From positions 1 through 47,091 of the forward strand of contig JABFXC010000004.1 of NCBI GenBank assembly GCA_013361935.1: a stretch of 47,091 nucleotides of DNA, read 5' to 3'. The notes below the pieces were generated by a model that made no database searches, was not told where the DNA came from, and saw only the letters and a list, made by a program, of their open reading frames with translations. Source of the DNA: Gemmatimonadaceae bacterium. Its GTDB lineage: Bacteria; Gemmatimonadota; Gemmatimonadetes; Gemmatimonadales; Gemmatimonadaceae. Numbering within the stretch: the first letter of the stretch is position 1; the number at the start of each line of letters is the position of its first letter. Positions 14,543-23,365 of this stretch are shown piece by piece. The translations under genes were made by a program, and so were the position numbers.

Positions 14543-17040
14543 CCCGCCGCCCGCTCGAGTGCCAGCTGCATCTTCCCGATGCGCTCGGCGAGCGTCTCCG
14601 ACGACACGCGCTCGCGCGCGCGGTCGACGAGGAGGGGGAAGGCGAGCGGCGGCGTGCGCTTCGGCGTCGTCACGACCACGCGGGCGGCAGCGAGCCGTTC
14701 CAGCGTCCGCCCCAGCCGGCTGCTCTCCAGCTGGCGCTCGAGCACCTCGCGATGCGCCTGCGTCAGCAGCAGGTTGCGCGGATCGTAGCGCTGCAGGACG
14801 TCGAAGAACAGCCCGCTCGATACCTGGAGCTGCCGCGCCGTCTTGCCCGAGCGCGGCAGTCCCGGAAAGACGAGCCCCGACACGCGGGCGATCTCGCGGA
14901 ACTGCCGCTTCGCCATCTCCGTCGCGTTCAGCGACGCGGGCACGTCCTCGACGAGGTTCGTCGGCGCGAGGAGGCCCGCGGCGAGCGCATCCTCGAGCGG
15001 CGCCTCCTCCGGCGCGAGAAGCTCGATCCCCCAGTCGTTCGCCGCCAGCGAGAAGGTGATCGGCCTCAGCCGCGCGATCCGGTACGCGAGCAGCGCGGCC
15101 AGCCCCTCGTGGACGAGCCGCCCCTCGAAGGGGAAGACGAACAGATGAAATCCCTCGCGGCTCTTCACCCGCTCGATGAGCAGCTCGTCGGCGCGCGGGA
15201 TCCGCGACCACTTCGCCTGCACCTCGAGCACGGGACGCACGGCTTGCATCTCCGCGTCGCGGAAGATCCCGCGCGACGCCTCGTCCAGCCGCGCGCGCAG
15301 ACGCTCGGCGAGGGTGCGAGACAGCGGGAGCCTGCTTCCCATCCAGCGCGGGATCGCTCCCTTCACGTTCGGCGCCTTGCGCACCCAGGCCTTCATGTCG
15401 CGAACGCGGACGAACTCGAGAGGTCTCCCGGCGAAGGTGAAGCGGTCGCCGGGCTTGAGCCTCGCGATGAACGACTCCTCGACGCTGCCTAACGCGCCGC
15501 CGCGCAGGTACTGCACGGCGATCTGCGCGTCGCTGACGATCGTGCCGATCGACTGCCGGTGCCGCCGCGCGACGCCGGCGTCGTCGACGATCCAGCGGCC
15601 GCCGTCGGCTTCCGTGACCACGCGCGAGTACTCCGGATATCCGCGAAGCGCCTCCCCGCCGTTCGTCACGAAGTCGAGCGTCCAGCGCCATTCGTCGTCG
15701 CGCAGATCGGCGTAGGCGCGCGTCGATCGCACCTCCGCGAGCAGCTCGTTGGGCCGAAAGCCGCCGCCGAGCGCCACCGTCACCACGTGCTGGACGAGCA
15801 CGTCGAGGGGCCGCTCGACGAGGGGGCGTGACTCGATCGCGCCCATTCCGATCCCGTCGCGCGCAGCGGCGACCTCCACGAGCTCGAGCACGTTGGTCGG
15901 GACGCACGTGACGCGGCTCGTCGCCCCCGGACGATGGCCGCTGCGACCCGCACGCTGGAGGAGCCGCGCGACGCCTTTCGGGCTGCCGATCTGCAGCACG
16001 CGGTCCACGGGGGAGAAGTCCACGCCGAGGTCGAGACTCGACGTGGCGACGACGCAGCGCAGCTCGCCCGTGCGCAGCCCTTGCTCCACCCATTCGCGCT
16101 GGCGCCGGTCGAGGGAGCCGTGGTGCAGCGCGATGCGTCCCGCCCAGTCGGGGCGCGCGGCGAGGATCGCCTGATACCAGATCTCCGTCTGCGAGCGTGT
16201 GTTGGTGAAGACGATCGCGCTGTCGCCCTCCTCGATCGCGGCGACGACCTGCGGCAGCATCTGCGTGCCGAGATGTCCCGCCCAGGGGAAGCGCTCGACC
16301 ACCGGCGGGATCAGCGAGTCGACGACGACCTCCTTCGGCTCGACGCCGCGGACGATGCGCGCGGGCATCGCGCGCTCTCCGACGCCGAGCAGCGCCTCCG
16401 CGGCCTCGTCGAGGTTGCCGATGGTCGCCGAGAGTCCCCAGGTGCGAACGCCGCGGCGGAGGGCTCGGAGCCGCGCGAGGGCGAGCTCCATCTGCACGCC
16501 GCGCTTCGTGCCGAGGAGCTCGTGCCACTCGTCGACCACCACGAGGCGGAGATCGGCGAAGAGCTCGGGCGCGTCACCGCGCGAGAGGAGGAGCGAGAGA
16601 CTCTCCGGCGTCGTCACGAGCGCGGTCGGCAGGCGGCGGCCCTGACGCGCGCGCTGCGCCGGCGTGGTGTCGCCGGTGCGCGACTCCAGCGTCCACGGGA
16701 TGCCTGACGACACGAGCGGGGCGCGCAGCGCCTCCTCGGTGTCGGCCGCCAGCGCGCGCAGCGGGGTGACCCATAGGACGCGGAGGGGCGCGGCGGCAGC
16801 GCGCCGCGCGTTGCGTCCCTTCGGCGCCGGCGCGTCGAGATCGAGGATCTCCTCGGGATGTTCGGCGGCCCACTCGAGCAGCGGGCCCCACCACGCCGCG
16901 TACGTCTTCCCGGTGCCGGTCGCGGCGTGAATCAGCCCGCTCTCACCGGCCAGATAGGCGCTCCACACCTCGCGCTGAAATTCGAACGGACGCCAGCCGC
17001 GCGCGGCGAACCACCGCTCGGCGCGGCCGAGCGAGGCCAT
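14539..17040 (-). CDS. Ligase-associated DEXH-box helicase (Lhr-like)
   Basis: The 833-residue superfamily 2 helicase has Walker A ATGTGKT (K45), motif II DEWH (170-173), motif III SAT in GLSATIGN, and the C-terminal RecA-domain motifs SSLDLGVDF and QRAGRSGHRPG, followed by the winged-helix and Lhr-core domains. It belongs to the ligase-associated branch of Lhr helicases and would unwind DNA or DNA-RNA at repair sites with the neighbouring nuclease and ligase. The start was set at MASLGRAERW because 40 further upstream residues look non-conserved. It is separated from the ligase by an opposite-strand gene. The octamer occurs at 15487. Confidence 0.9.
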   Translation of the reverse strand: MASLGRAERWFAARGWRPFEFQREVWSAYLAGESGLIHAATGTGKTYAAWWGPLLEWAAEHPEEILDLDAPAPKGRNARRAAAAPLRVLWVTPLRALAADTEEALRAPLVSSGIPWTLESRTGDTTPAQRARQGRRLPTALVTTPESLSLLLSRGDAPELFADLRLVVVDEWHELLGTKRGVQMELALARLRALRRGVRTWGLSATIGNLDEAAEALLGVGERAMPARIVRGVEPKEVVVDSLIPPVVERFPWAGHLGTQMLPQVVAAIEEGDSAIVFTNTRSQTEIWYQAILAARPDWAGRIALHHGSLDRRQREWVEQGLRTGELRCVVATSSLDLGVDFSPVDRVLQIGSPKGVARLLQRAGRSGHRPGATSRVTCVPTNVLELVEVAAARDGIGMGAIESRPLVERPLDVLVQHVVTVALGGGFRPNELLAEVRSTRAYADLRDDEWRWTLDFVTNGGEALRGYPEYSRVVTEADGGRWIVDDAGVARRHRQSIGTIVSDAQIAVQYLRGGALGSVEESFIARLKPGDRFTFAGRPLEFVRVRDMKAWVRKAPNVKGAIPRWMGSRLPLSRTLAERLRARLDEASRGIFRDAEMQAVRPVLEVQAKWSRIPRADELLIERVKSREGFHLFVFPFEGRLVHEGLAALLAYRIARLRPITFSLAANDWGIELLAPEEAPLEDALAAGLLAPTNLVEDVPASLNATEMAKRQFREIARVSGLVFPGLPRSGKTARQLQVSSGLFFDVLQRYDPRNLLLTQAHREVLERQLESSRLGRTLERLAAARVVVTTPKRTPPLAFPLLVDRARERVSSETLAERIGKMQLALERAAG

Positions 17041-17177
17041 GGAGGATCGGGTGAGCGTGATCTGCGCCACGCGCGGGAGAATCGCAACGGCGGGGCCAGC
17101 GGCGCGTTGCTCCCGGCGCGTCCGAGCAGTCCAGTGAACGGAGACCTCCACCTCCCGCAACTCAACCAGCTCACATC

Positions 17178-17594
17178 ATGCGCGTCAACATCAGCAAGCT
17201 CGCGATCGTTCTCGCCACCGCGACACTCCCGCGCGGCCCGGCACGTGCCGCCGCCGCACAGGGGAAGTCGCACGGCCGTGCGAACCCGCACGCGGCCAAG
17301 GGCGCCGAGGCGAGCGCGCAGGCAGGCCAGGGGAAGGCAAAGAAGCTCGCGTCCTCGGACGACGGCGTTCAGGTCACCCGCGAAGTGCTCCAGTCGCACG
17401 GGTACGAGGTGGTGCGCGTCGAGCGCGAAGGCGGCGATCGCGTCGTCTACTATCGTCGCGGCAACATGGGGCGCGGCAAGGGCAAGGGGCCGCTCGTGAA
17501 GATGTACGTCCGCCAGGCCGCGCCCGACCGCGTGGTGTTCGACCGCACGCCGCAGGAAGCGCTCGCCGAGATTCACAGGAGAATGGCGCAGTAG
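17178..17594 (+). CDS. Small secreted basic protein
   Basis: The 138-residue protein has a signal-like N-terminus (about 1-28), a low-complexity Ala/Gly/Lys/His linker (about 30-60) and a compact C-terminal part (about 62-138) beginning VTREVLQSHGYEVVRVEREG. I do not recognise the family. It lies on the opposite strand between the helicase and ligase genes of the repair cassette. Its stop codon lies inside the first unit of a 30-bp tandem repeat, so the last four residues are repeat-encoded. Confidence 0.65.
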   Translation: MRVNISKLAIVLATATLPRGPARAAAAQGKSHGRANPHAAKGAEASAQAGQGKAKKLASSDDGVQVTREVLQSHGYEVVRVEREGGDRVVYYRRGNMGRGKGKGPLVKMYVRQAAPDRVVFDRTPQEALAEIHRRMAQ

Positions 17595-17657
17595 CGCCAT
17601 TCTTCCATGGGAAAGGCGCAGTAGCGCCATTCTTCCATGGGAAAGGCGCGGTAGCGC
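17585..17657. repeat. 30-bp tandem repeat with internal hairpins
   Basis: There are two identical 30-bp units (17585-17614, 17615-17644) and a partial third. Each holds GGCGCAGTAGCGCC, a 5-bp stem with AGTA loop, extended to AATGGCGC/GCGCCATT in the first, and a CCATGG. It fills the gap between convergent genes (17594 and 17658), so a terminator function is plausible. Confidence 0.8.
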
Positions 17658-19250
17658 TCAGCGTTCGGCCATCAGCGACCGGAGGGTGTCGATGGAATCG
17701 GCATCCTCCGGTTTCTTGTCGGTGCGCCAGCGAAGGATGCGCGGGAAGCGGACCGCGATCCCCGACTTGTGGCGCGGCGAAGGCTGGATCCCCTCGAATG
17801 CGAGCTCGAACACCTGCTCGGGCTTCACGGAGCGCACCGGCCCGAACTTCTCGAGCGTGTTGCGGCGGATCCAGGCGTCGAGCCGGCGGATCTCGTCGTC
17901 GGTGAGCCCCGAGTAGGCCTTGGCGAAGGGAACGAGCTTTCCGTCGTCCCACACCGCGAAGGTGTAGTCCGTGTTCAGCGAGGCGCGTCGCCCGTGGCCC
18001 GCCTGCGCGTAGACCATCACGGCGTCGGCGGTGTACGGCTGCACCTTCCACTTCCACCACGGGCCACGCCTGCGCCCGACGCCGTACGCGGCGTCGCGCC
18101 GCTTGAGCATCAGCCCCTCGGCGGCGCGATCGCGCGCCGAGCTCCACGCCGTGCGCACGGGCTCCCACCCCTCGCCGGTGACGAGCGGGGAGACGATGAA
18201 CCGCGCGCGCAGGGGCGACGCGGAGAGCAGCTGCTCGAGCCGCGCACGCCGCGCCGCCATCGGCTCGGAGCGGAGATCGACGCCGCCGATCTCGAGCACG
18301 TCGTAGACGACGAGCACGACGGGGACCTCGGCGAGCATCTTCGCGCCTAACGTGCGGCGACCGATGCGCCGCTGGAGCTGGGCGAAGGGAAGAGGGGCGC
18401 CGTCGCGCCAGGGCATCAGCTCTCCGTCGAGCACCGTGCCGTCGGGAAGGAGCGCCGCCGCCTCGGCGATCTCCGGATAGCGGTCGGTGACGAGCTCCTC
18501 GCCGCGCGTCCAGAGGAAGGTCTGGCCGCGCCGCCGCACGAGCTGCGCGCGGATCCCGTCCCACTTCCATTCCACCTGCCAGTCGGCGGCGCTGCCTAAC
18601 GTTTCCAGGTCGTCCTCGAGCGGGTAGGCGAGGAAGAACGGATAGGGGCGCGAGATGTCCGCGTCGGCGACGTCGGCCGCTGAGAGGGCGCGGAAGGAAT
18701 CGGCCGTCGGTTCCCAAGCACCCGTGAGCCGGTGCGCGACGACACCCTCCTCCACGCCGGTCGCCTTCGCGAGCGCGCGCACGACGAGCTGCGTGGAGAC
18801 GCCGACGCGGAAGCCGCCGGTGATCAGCTTGTTCCAGACGAAGCGCTCGACGCCGCCGAGCTCGCGCCACGCGGCGAGCATCGCCGCGCGTTGGGTCTCC
18901 TCGCTCGCGCCGCTCAGCGCGAGCAGCCGCTCCTCGATCCATTCGCGCAGCGGACGGTCGCTCCCCTCGCTCACGTCGGGGAGGAGCAGGGAGATCGCTT
19001 CAGCGAGGTCGCCCACGGCGTGGTACGACTCCTCGAAGAGCCACTCGGGGACGTCCGCCTCGGCCATCGCCCATTCGGCGAGGCGGCGCGCGCCGATCAG
19101 ACGCTTCGGGCGGCCGCCGGCGAGGAAGTGCACAGCCCACGCGGCGTCGGCGGGATCGGCCTCGACGAAGTAGCGCGCCATCGCGTCGATCTTCTCGTTG
19201 GTGCGCGTCGTCTCGTCGAGCTGCGCGAAGAGCCGGGCGAAGCGCTTCAT
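17658..19250 (-). CDS. ATP-dependent DNA ligase of the repair cassette
   Basis: The 530-residue ligase has an N-terminal DNA-binding domain (about 1-200), then the nucleotidyltransferase domain with the adenylated lysine K229 in VEWKWDGIRAQ, further motifs TRGEELVTDRYPE, DGELMPW, VYDVLE, and EGLMLKRRDAAYG...WWKWK, and a C-terminal OB-fold. It seals nicks using ATP, in repair rather than replication. Its ATG overlaps the exonuclease stop (ATGA). The octamer occurs twice (18345, 18594), both times as Thr-Leu-Gly. Confidence 0.93.
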   Translation of the reverse strand: MKRFARLFAQLDETTRTNEKIDAMARYFVEADPADAAWAVHFLAGGRPKRLIGARRLAEWAMAEADVPEWLFEESYHAVGDLAEAISLLLPDVSEGSDRPLREWIEERLLALSGASEETQRAAMLAAWRELGGVERFVWNKLITGGFRVGVSTQLVVRALAKATGVEEGVVAHRLTGAWEPTADSFRALSAADVADADISRPYPFFLAYPLEDDLETLGSAADWQVEWKWDGIRAQLVRRRGQTFLWTRGEELVTDRYPEIAEAAALLPDGTVLDGELMPWRDGAPLPFAQLQRRIGRRTLGAKMLAEVPVVLVVYDVLEIGGVDLRSEPMAARRARLEQLLSASPLRARFIVSPLVTGEGWEPVRTAWSSARDRAAEGLMLKRRDAAYGVGRRRGPWWKWKVQPYTADAVMVYAQAGHGRRASLNTDYTFAVWDDGKLVPFAKAYSGLTDDEIRRLDAWIRRNTLEKFGPVRSVKPEQVFELAFEGIQPSPRHKSGIAVRFPRILRWRTDKKPEDADSIDTLRSLMAER

Positions 19251-20380
19251 TCGCCTTCCTCGGCATCGAGCGCACCACCGGCGCTCGTTCCCTCGTGCGC
19301 CTCCTCCTCGCCGGCCGGCTCACCTTCCGGCTCACCTTCCCAGCGGCTCGCGACCGCGTGCGCCTCGAGGCCCCGCTCGAGCAGCCAGCGGACGACGGGC
19401 TCGCGATAGCCGTGGGTGACGAGCACGCGCTCGGCGCCCGTCGCGTCGATGGTCGCGAGCAGCGAGGGCCAGTCGACGTGGTCGGAGAGCGGGAATCCGC
19501 GGTCGAGAGAGCGGCGGCGGCGCGCGCCGCGGATGCGCATCCACCCGCTGGCGAAGGCGGTGGAGAAGGGCGCGAACTTCCGCAGCCATGGTGATCCCGC
19601 GGCGGACGGCGGCGCGACGATGAGCGTCCCCGCCCAGTCGCGCCCGCGCGGCTCGCTCCCCGCGTAGCCCGTCGGAGGGAGCTCGACGCCGCCACGCCGG
19701 TAGTCGCGGTTCAGCCGCTCCACCGCGCCGTGCGTGAAGATCTCCCCGCTCTCCGCGCCGAGCACGCCGGCGAGGACGCGCTGCGCCTTGCCTAACGCGT
19801 AGGCGAAGAGGATCGACGCGCGCCCGGCGTCGCGGTTCGCCCGCCACCAGGCGGCGATGTCGGCGAACACCTCGCGCTGCGGCGACCATCGGTAGATCGG
19901 CAGCCCGAAGGTGGATTCCGTGACGAAGGTATGGCAGCGCACGACCTCGAAGGGTGTACACGTCGGATCGGGCTCCGTCTTGTAGTCGCCGGAGACGACC
20001 CACACCTCGCCGCGGTGTTCGACGCGGACCTGCGCCGAACCGAGAATGTGTCCCGCGGGATGCAGGGAGACGCGCACACCGCCGATGCTGACCTCCTTGC
20101 CGTACTCGACGCTCTCGATCGGCGCGCCGGGTCCGAGTCGCGTCGCGAGCACGCGCTCGCCCTCGCGCGAGCAGAGATAGCGCGCGGAGCCCGCGTGCGC
20201 GTGATCGCCGTGCGCGTGCGTGATCACCGCGCGGTCCACCGGCATCCAGGGATCGATGTAGAAGTCCCCCGCCGCGCAGTAGAGTCCCCGGTCGGTGGTC
20301 TCCAGCAGCAGATCGCGCCCGGCGCGCGGTGGTCCGGGAGGCAGCGGGTCGCCGGGTCGAAGTCGTGGCGGATGCGGCAT
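19247..20380 (-). CDS. Ligase-associated DNA exonuclease (metallo-beta-lactamase fold)
   Basis: The 377-residue MBL-fold nuclease has the zinc motif HAHGDH (55-60), then HPAGHILGSAQ, SGDYK, SDHVDW and a C-terminal VTHGYREP, the signature of the ligase-associated exonuclease group related to SNM1/CPSF nucleases. The C-terminal ~40 residues are acidic and low-complexity. It is first in the coupled exonuclease-ligase unit. ATG 20380 was preferred to an upstream TTG (20398). It diverges from the gene at 20437 across only 56 bp. The octamer occurs at 19790. Confidence 0.9.
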   Translation of the reverse strand: MPHPPRLRPGDPLPPGPPRAGRDLLLETTDRGLYCAAGDFYIDPWMPVDRAVITHAHGDHAHAGSARYLCSREGERVLATRLGPGAPIESVEYGKEVSIGGVRVSLHPAGHILGSAQVRVEHRGEVWVVSGDYKTEPDPTCTPFEVVRCHTFVTESTFGLPIYRWSPQREVFADIAAWWRANRDAGRASILFAYALGKAQRVLAGVLGAESGEIFTHGAVERLNRDYRRGGVELPPTGYAGSEPRGRDWAGTLIVAPPSAAGSPWLRKFAPFSTAFASGWMRIRGARRRRSLDRGFPLSDHVDWPSLLATIDATGAERVLVTHGYREPVVRWLLERGLEAHAVASRWEGEPEGEPAGEEEAHEGTSAGGALDAEEGE

Positions 20381-20423
20381 CGCGAGCGAGCAGGGCAATC
20401 GGCACGCCAGCTTCGCGAGCGAC

Positions 20424-20429
20424 TAGATT
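20424..20429 (+). promoter_or_regulatory. -10 element of a likely leaderless transcript
   Basis: TAGATT is followed by exactly seven bases and the GTG start at 20437, so transcription would begin at or next to the start codon. The arrangement matches TATAAT-6 nt-ATG in front of speA. Confidence 0.5.
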
Positions 20430-20436
20430 TCGCCGC

Positions 20437-20826
20437 GTGAGCACTCCCACCCCGACCCTCGCCGACGTCCGGCTGCGACTCCTGCGTCTGCACCGCGCGC
20501 TTCTCGACGCCGAGCGCGCGGAGCACGAGCGGGTGCACGGCACGATCACCCCCGCGGCGTTCCTGCAGCTCCTCATCGCCGATCCGCGCTTTGCCTGGCT
20601 GCGCCCGCTCTCCGAGATCATCGTCGGGCTGGACGAGGCGGTGCTCGAGCGGCGCACGCGCCGCGAGAACGCGCCGCCCCCTCCCGACGGCGACGCGCTG
20701 CTCGCGCGCACGCGGGCGCTGATCTTCGAGGGGGAGGACGCCGCGTTCGCGGCGCGCTACCGCGCGCTCTCCGCGAGCGCCGGCGTCGCGGCGGCGCATC
20801 AGGAGCTGCTCGGCGCGCTTCCCTGA
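20437..20826 (+). CDS. Conserved-looking cytosolic hypothetical protein
   Basis: The 129-residue, mostly helical, charged protein has no signal or membrane segment: LADVRLRLLRLHRALLDAER at the start, a segment PAAFLQLLIADPRFAWLRPLSEIIVGLDEA in the middle, then a Pro-rich linker and a final helix. I recall similar small helical proteins (ADPRFAWLRPLS motif) in Proteobacteria without known function. The GTG start fits the -10 at 20424. An open frame extending upstream is antisense to the exonuclease. Confidence 0.75.
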   Translation: MSTPTPTLADVRLRLLRLHRALLDAERAEHERVHGTITPAAFLQLLIADPRFAWLRPLSEIIVGLDEAVLERRTRRENAPPPPDGDALLARTRALIFEGEDAAFAARYRALSASAGVAAAHQELLGALP

Positions 20827-20902
20827 GTCGCCGCGCGACGGGTGACGCGGCGGTCCGGGCGATGGTTGTAGCGACGGGGACCGCATTCACCCGGGGCGAT
20901 CG

Positions 20903-21550
20903 ATGCGCACGCTCGGATTCACATTCACGGTGGCTCTCCTCGCGGCCTCACACCCGCTCGCCGCGCAGCAGCACCGCGATGGCGTGTGCTTCGGCGTTGG
21001 GGTCGACGCTGACGGTCGCTGCGCGGCGTTCTTCATCATCGAGGGCGGCGGGCGGGTGCGCCTGACGGGACAGACCGACCACTCGACGCGCGACGGCGCG
21101 CACGCCTTTCCGATCCTGGAAAACCACGGCTTCCTCGTCAGCGGGTTCGCCTGGCCGGCGGGCGACCGTGCCGCGCTCGGCGTCGTGGGAGAGCTCGGCG
21201 GCGGCGACGCGCGGCAGGGAATCGGCGTACGCTACGACCGCGCGCTCGCCGGGACGCTGCGGCTCGACGTCACCGCCGGCGGGATGCGCGTCGAGACTCA
21301 CCAGGCCGGCGTCACGCGGCGGCGAATGACATCCGGTCCGTTCGGCGACGTGACGCTGCACGTGCACGACCTCTTCGCGATCCAGGCGCGTGGCGAGCGC
21401 TTCGCGGGTGACGGCGGCGTCGTGAAGCCGGCGAGCGCGCTGTACCTCGGCGGGCGCATCGAAGGGAAACCGGGGCTCGGCGCGGCGGGAACGTTCCTCG
21501 TCCTCGCGTCGATCTTCCTCGTCTACGCGTTCTTCACCGACCCGTCGTGA
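20903..21550 (+). CDS. Secreted membrane-tethered protein, tandem paralog 1
   Basis: The 215-residue protein has a signal peptide (about 1-21, LAAQQ), a CFGVGVDADGRCAAF segment with two Cys, a central beta-rich part containing LRLDVTAGG and GPFGDVTLHVHDLF, and a C-terminal hydrophobic helix (AAGTFLVLASIFLVYAFF). The next gene has the same layout, so the pair arose by duplication. Function unknown. The beta-rich middle, full of Gly, may be a small barrel or jelly-roll. Its stop shares one base with the next start. Confidence 0.7.
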   Translation: MRTLGFTFTVALLAASHPLAAQQHRDGVCFGVGVDADGRCAAFFIIEGGGRVRLTGQTDHSTRDGAHAFPILENHGFLVSGFAWPAGDRAALGVVGELGGGDARQGIGVRYDRALAGTLRLDVTAGGMRVETHQAGVTRRRMTSGPFGDVTLHVHDLFAIQARGERFAGDGGVVKPASALYLGGRIEGKPGLGAAGTFLVLASIFLVYAFFTDPS

Positions 21551-22224
21551 TGCGTGCATCGGTTCTCGCCTGTGCGCTCCTCTGCTCCGTCTCGGCCGCG
21601 GGGGCGCAGGCGCCCGACTCGACGCGCGCGAACAGCGCGCGCGCCTCTGCCGCGCGTGCCAGGCCGCTCTGCTTCGGCGTCTCGTTCAACCGCGGCTGCA
21701 GGGTGATGCTGCAGTACGAAGCGGGCCTGCGGGTGCGTGCCGCGGGCGACCTGCCGCTCGGGCGAGACGCGTGGACCGCGTCGCACTCGGCGACAGACTT
21801 CTTCGTCGGCGGGGGGCTGATGTTTCCGCTCGCGCCGGGGCGCGCGGTGGGCGTCGTCTACCAGGCGGGGACGGAGGGGCCCGTGCACTCGCTCGGCGCA
21901 CGGTACGCGCGCTCGCTCGGCGGCGCGTCGCGGCTCGATCTCACCGCGGGCGGCACCTGGTACTCGACCGACGTGGGTGGCGTGAGCACGACGCCGCATC
22001 GGGCCACGAGCATCGGCGCGTTCGGTGAGGCGGCGCTCCACGCCAACGACTATCTCACGGCGCTCGCGCGCGAGGAGACTTCTTTTCCGACGCGCGATCT
22101 GCCGTCGCGGTCGCGGCTGCTCATCGGCGCGCGGCTCGAGCGGGGTCCCGCGCTCGTCGCGAGCGTCGCGGCGGTGGTCCTCGTGGGAGCGTTGATCGCC
22201 TCCTGGGCCGGCGAGGACTGGTAG
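21550..22224 (+). CDS. Secreted membrane-tethered protein, tandem paralog 2
   Basis: The 224-residue protein has a signal peptide (ending GAQA), CFGVSFNRGCRVML (two Cys as in paralog 1), a middle with ARYARSLGGASRLDLTAGG and GAFGEAALHANDYLTALARE, and a C-terminal hydrophobic helix. These segments align in order with paralog 1. The ATG overlaps the previous stop (TGATG), so the two are translationally coupled. No family recognised. Confidence 0.7.
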   Translation: MRASVLACALLCSVSAAGAQAPDSTRANSARASAARARPLCFGVSFNRGCRVMLQYEAGLRVRAAGDLPLGRDAWTASHSATDFFVGGGLMFPLAPGRAVGVVYQAGTEGPVHSLGARYARSLGGASRLDLTAGGTWYSTDVGGVSTTPHRATSIGAFGEAALHANDYLTALAREETSFPTRDLPSRSRLLIGARLERGPALVASVAAVVLVGALIASWAGEDW

Positions 22225-22259
22225 CGCATCCCGCGCCTTGCGCGGAGGGACGCCGGAAC

Positions 22260-22293
22260 GTATCCTTCCATCCGGATATACGGATAGAGATAC
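22260..22293. promoter_or_regulatory. Nested palindrome upstream of the SahR-like gene
   Basis: ATCCG-GATATA-CGGAT (22270-22285) is a perfect inner palindrome, flanked by GTATC (22260) and GATAC (22289), which also pair. GATA recurs at 22275, 22283 and 22289. It ends one base before the GTG start, a position suited to autorepression by the ArsR-type protein. Confidence 0.6.
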
Positions 22294-22294
22294 T

Positions 22295-23317
22295 GTGACC
22301 CGCGCGACCATCCACGACCAGCTGAGCACTCTCGCCGACCCCACGCGGGGCCGGCTGCTCCTGCTGCTCGAGAAGCACGAGCTCACGGTGAGTGAGCTCT
22401 GCGCGGTGCTCCAGCTCCCGCAGTCCACGGTGAGCCGCCACCTCAAGACCCTCGGCGACGAGGGCTGGCTCGTCTCGCGCGCCGAAGGCACGAGCCGGCA
22501 GTACCGGATGGCGAGCCCGCTCGACGCGTCGGCGCGGCGGCTTTGGCAGCTCGTGCGCGAGCACACGATGGAAGCGGCCTTCGCCCAGCACGACGCCGAC
22601 AGGCTGCGCGCGACGCTCGCCGAGCGGAAGCTGAAGTCGCAGGAGTTCTTCTCCGGCGCGGCGTCGCAGTGGGACGCCATGCGCGCGGAGCTCTTCGGCC
22701 GGCGCGCCGACGTCGGCTCGCTCCTCGGTCTGCTCGACGAGACGTGGACGATCGGCGACCTCGGCTGCGGTACCGGACAGGCGACGGAGGCGCTGGCGCC
22801 CTTCGTGCGGCGCGTCGTCGCCGTGGATTCCTCGCGCGCGATGCTCGCCGCGGCGCGCCGCCGCGTCGGCGATCTCGAGAACGTCGAGCTGCGTCACGGC
22901 GAGCTCGAGGCGCTCCCGATCGACGATGGAGAGCTCGATGCCGCGCTGCTCTTCCTCGTGCTGCACTACACGGTCGACCCGGAGCGCGTGCTGGCCGAGG
23001 TTCGCCGCACGCTCGCGCCGAACGGCCGGCTGCTGCTCGTCGACATGGTCCCGCACCACCGCGACGAATACCGCCAGCAGATGGGACATCTCTGGCAGGG
23101 CTTCTCGCGCGAGCAGCTCACCGGATGGCTCGAAGGCGCCGGCTTCTCCGGCGTCCGCTACACGCCGCTCATGCCCGATCCGGCCGCCAAGGGACCGGCG
23201 CTGTTCGCGGCGACCGCCCGGACCCCGACTGCAGGGGGCCAGGGGCCAGGCGGAAGGGCCCGCGCAACCGCGCGGGGCTCCGAACGTCGTTCCTCACGCC
23301 TGGTCCCTGGCGCCTGA
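22295..23317 (+). CDS. sahR: ArsR-type HTH fused to SAM-dependent methyltransferase fold (SahR-like)
   Basis: The 340-residue protein has an N-terminal ArsR winged helix (about 5-85, with QLPQSTVSRHLKTLGDEGWL) and a C-terminal class I methyltransferase domain (motif I IGDLGCGTGQATEAL). From memory this two-domain form next to ahcY is SahR, which senses S-adenosylhomocysteine and controls the methionine cycle in Proteobacteria; here it stands 48 bp before ahcY. The GTG at 22295 is preferred, since the longer frame crosses the palindrome. The last ~28 residues are encoded by an intergenic-type hairpin repeat and look foreign to the fold. Confidence 0.8.
   Translation: MTRATIHDQLSTLADPTRGRLLLLLEKHELTVSELCAVLQLPQSTVSRHLKTLGDEGWLVSRAEGTSRQYRMASPLDASARRLWQLVREHTMEAAFAQHDADRLRATLAERKLKSQEFFSGAASQWDAMRAELFGRRADVGSLLGLLDETWTIGDLGCGTGQATEALAPFVRRVVAVDSSRAMLAAARRRVGDLENVELRHGELEALPIDDGELDAALLFLVLHYTVDPERVLAEVRRTLAPNGRLLLVDMVPHHRDEYRQQMGHLWQGFSREQLTGWLEGAGFSGVRYTPLMPDPAAKGPALFAATARTPTAGGQGPGGRARATARGSERRSSRLVPGA
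23234..23314. repeat. GC-rich intergenic hairpin family, member 1
   Basis: The left arm GGGGCCAGGGGCCAGGCGGAAG pairs in part with CGTTCCTCACGCCTGGTCCCTGG. Related to 24860, 26050 and 40662. Unusually, it overlaps the 3' end of the sahR coding frame. Confidence 0.65.
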
Positions 23318-23365
23318 CACGGCACCTGATCACTCGACACCACAACCCCGAATAAGGATCACGAG

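Noticed and set aside
17585-17657. Possible CRISPR array
   Set aside because: The repeats are directly adjacent with no spacers, and no cas genes are present.
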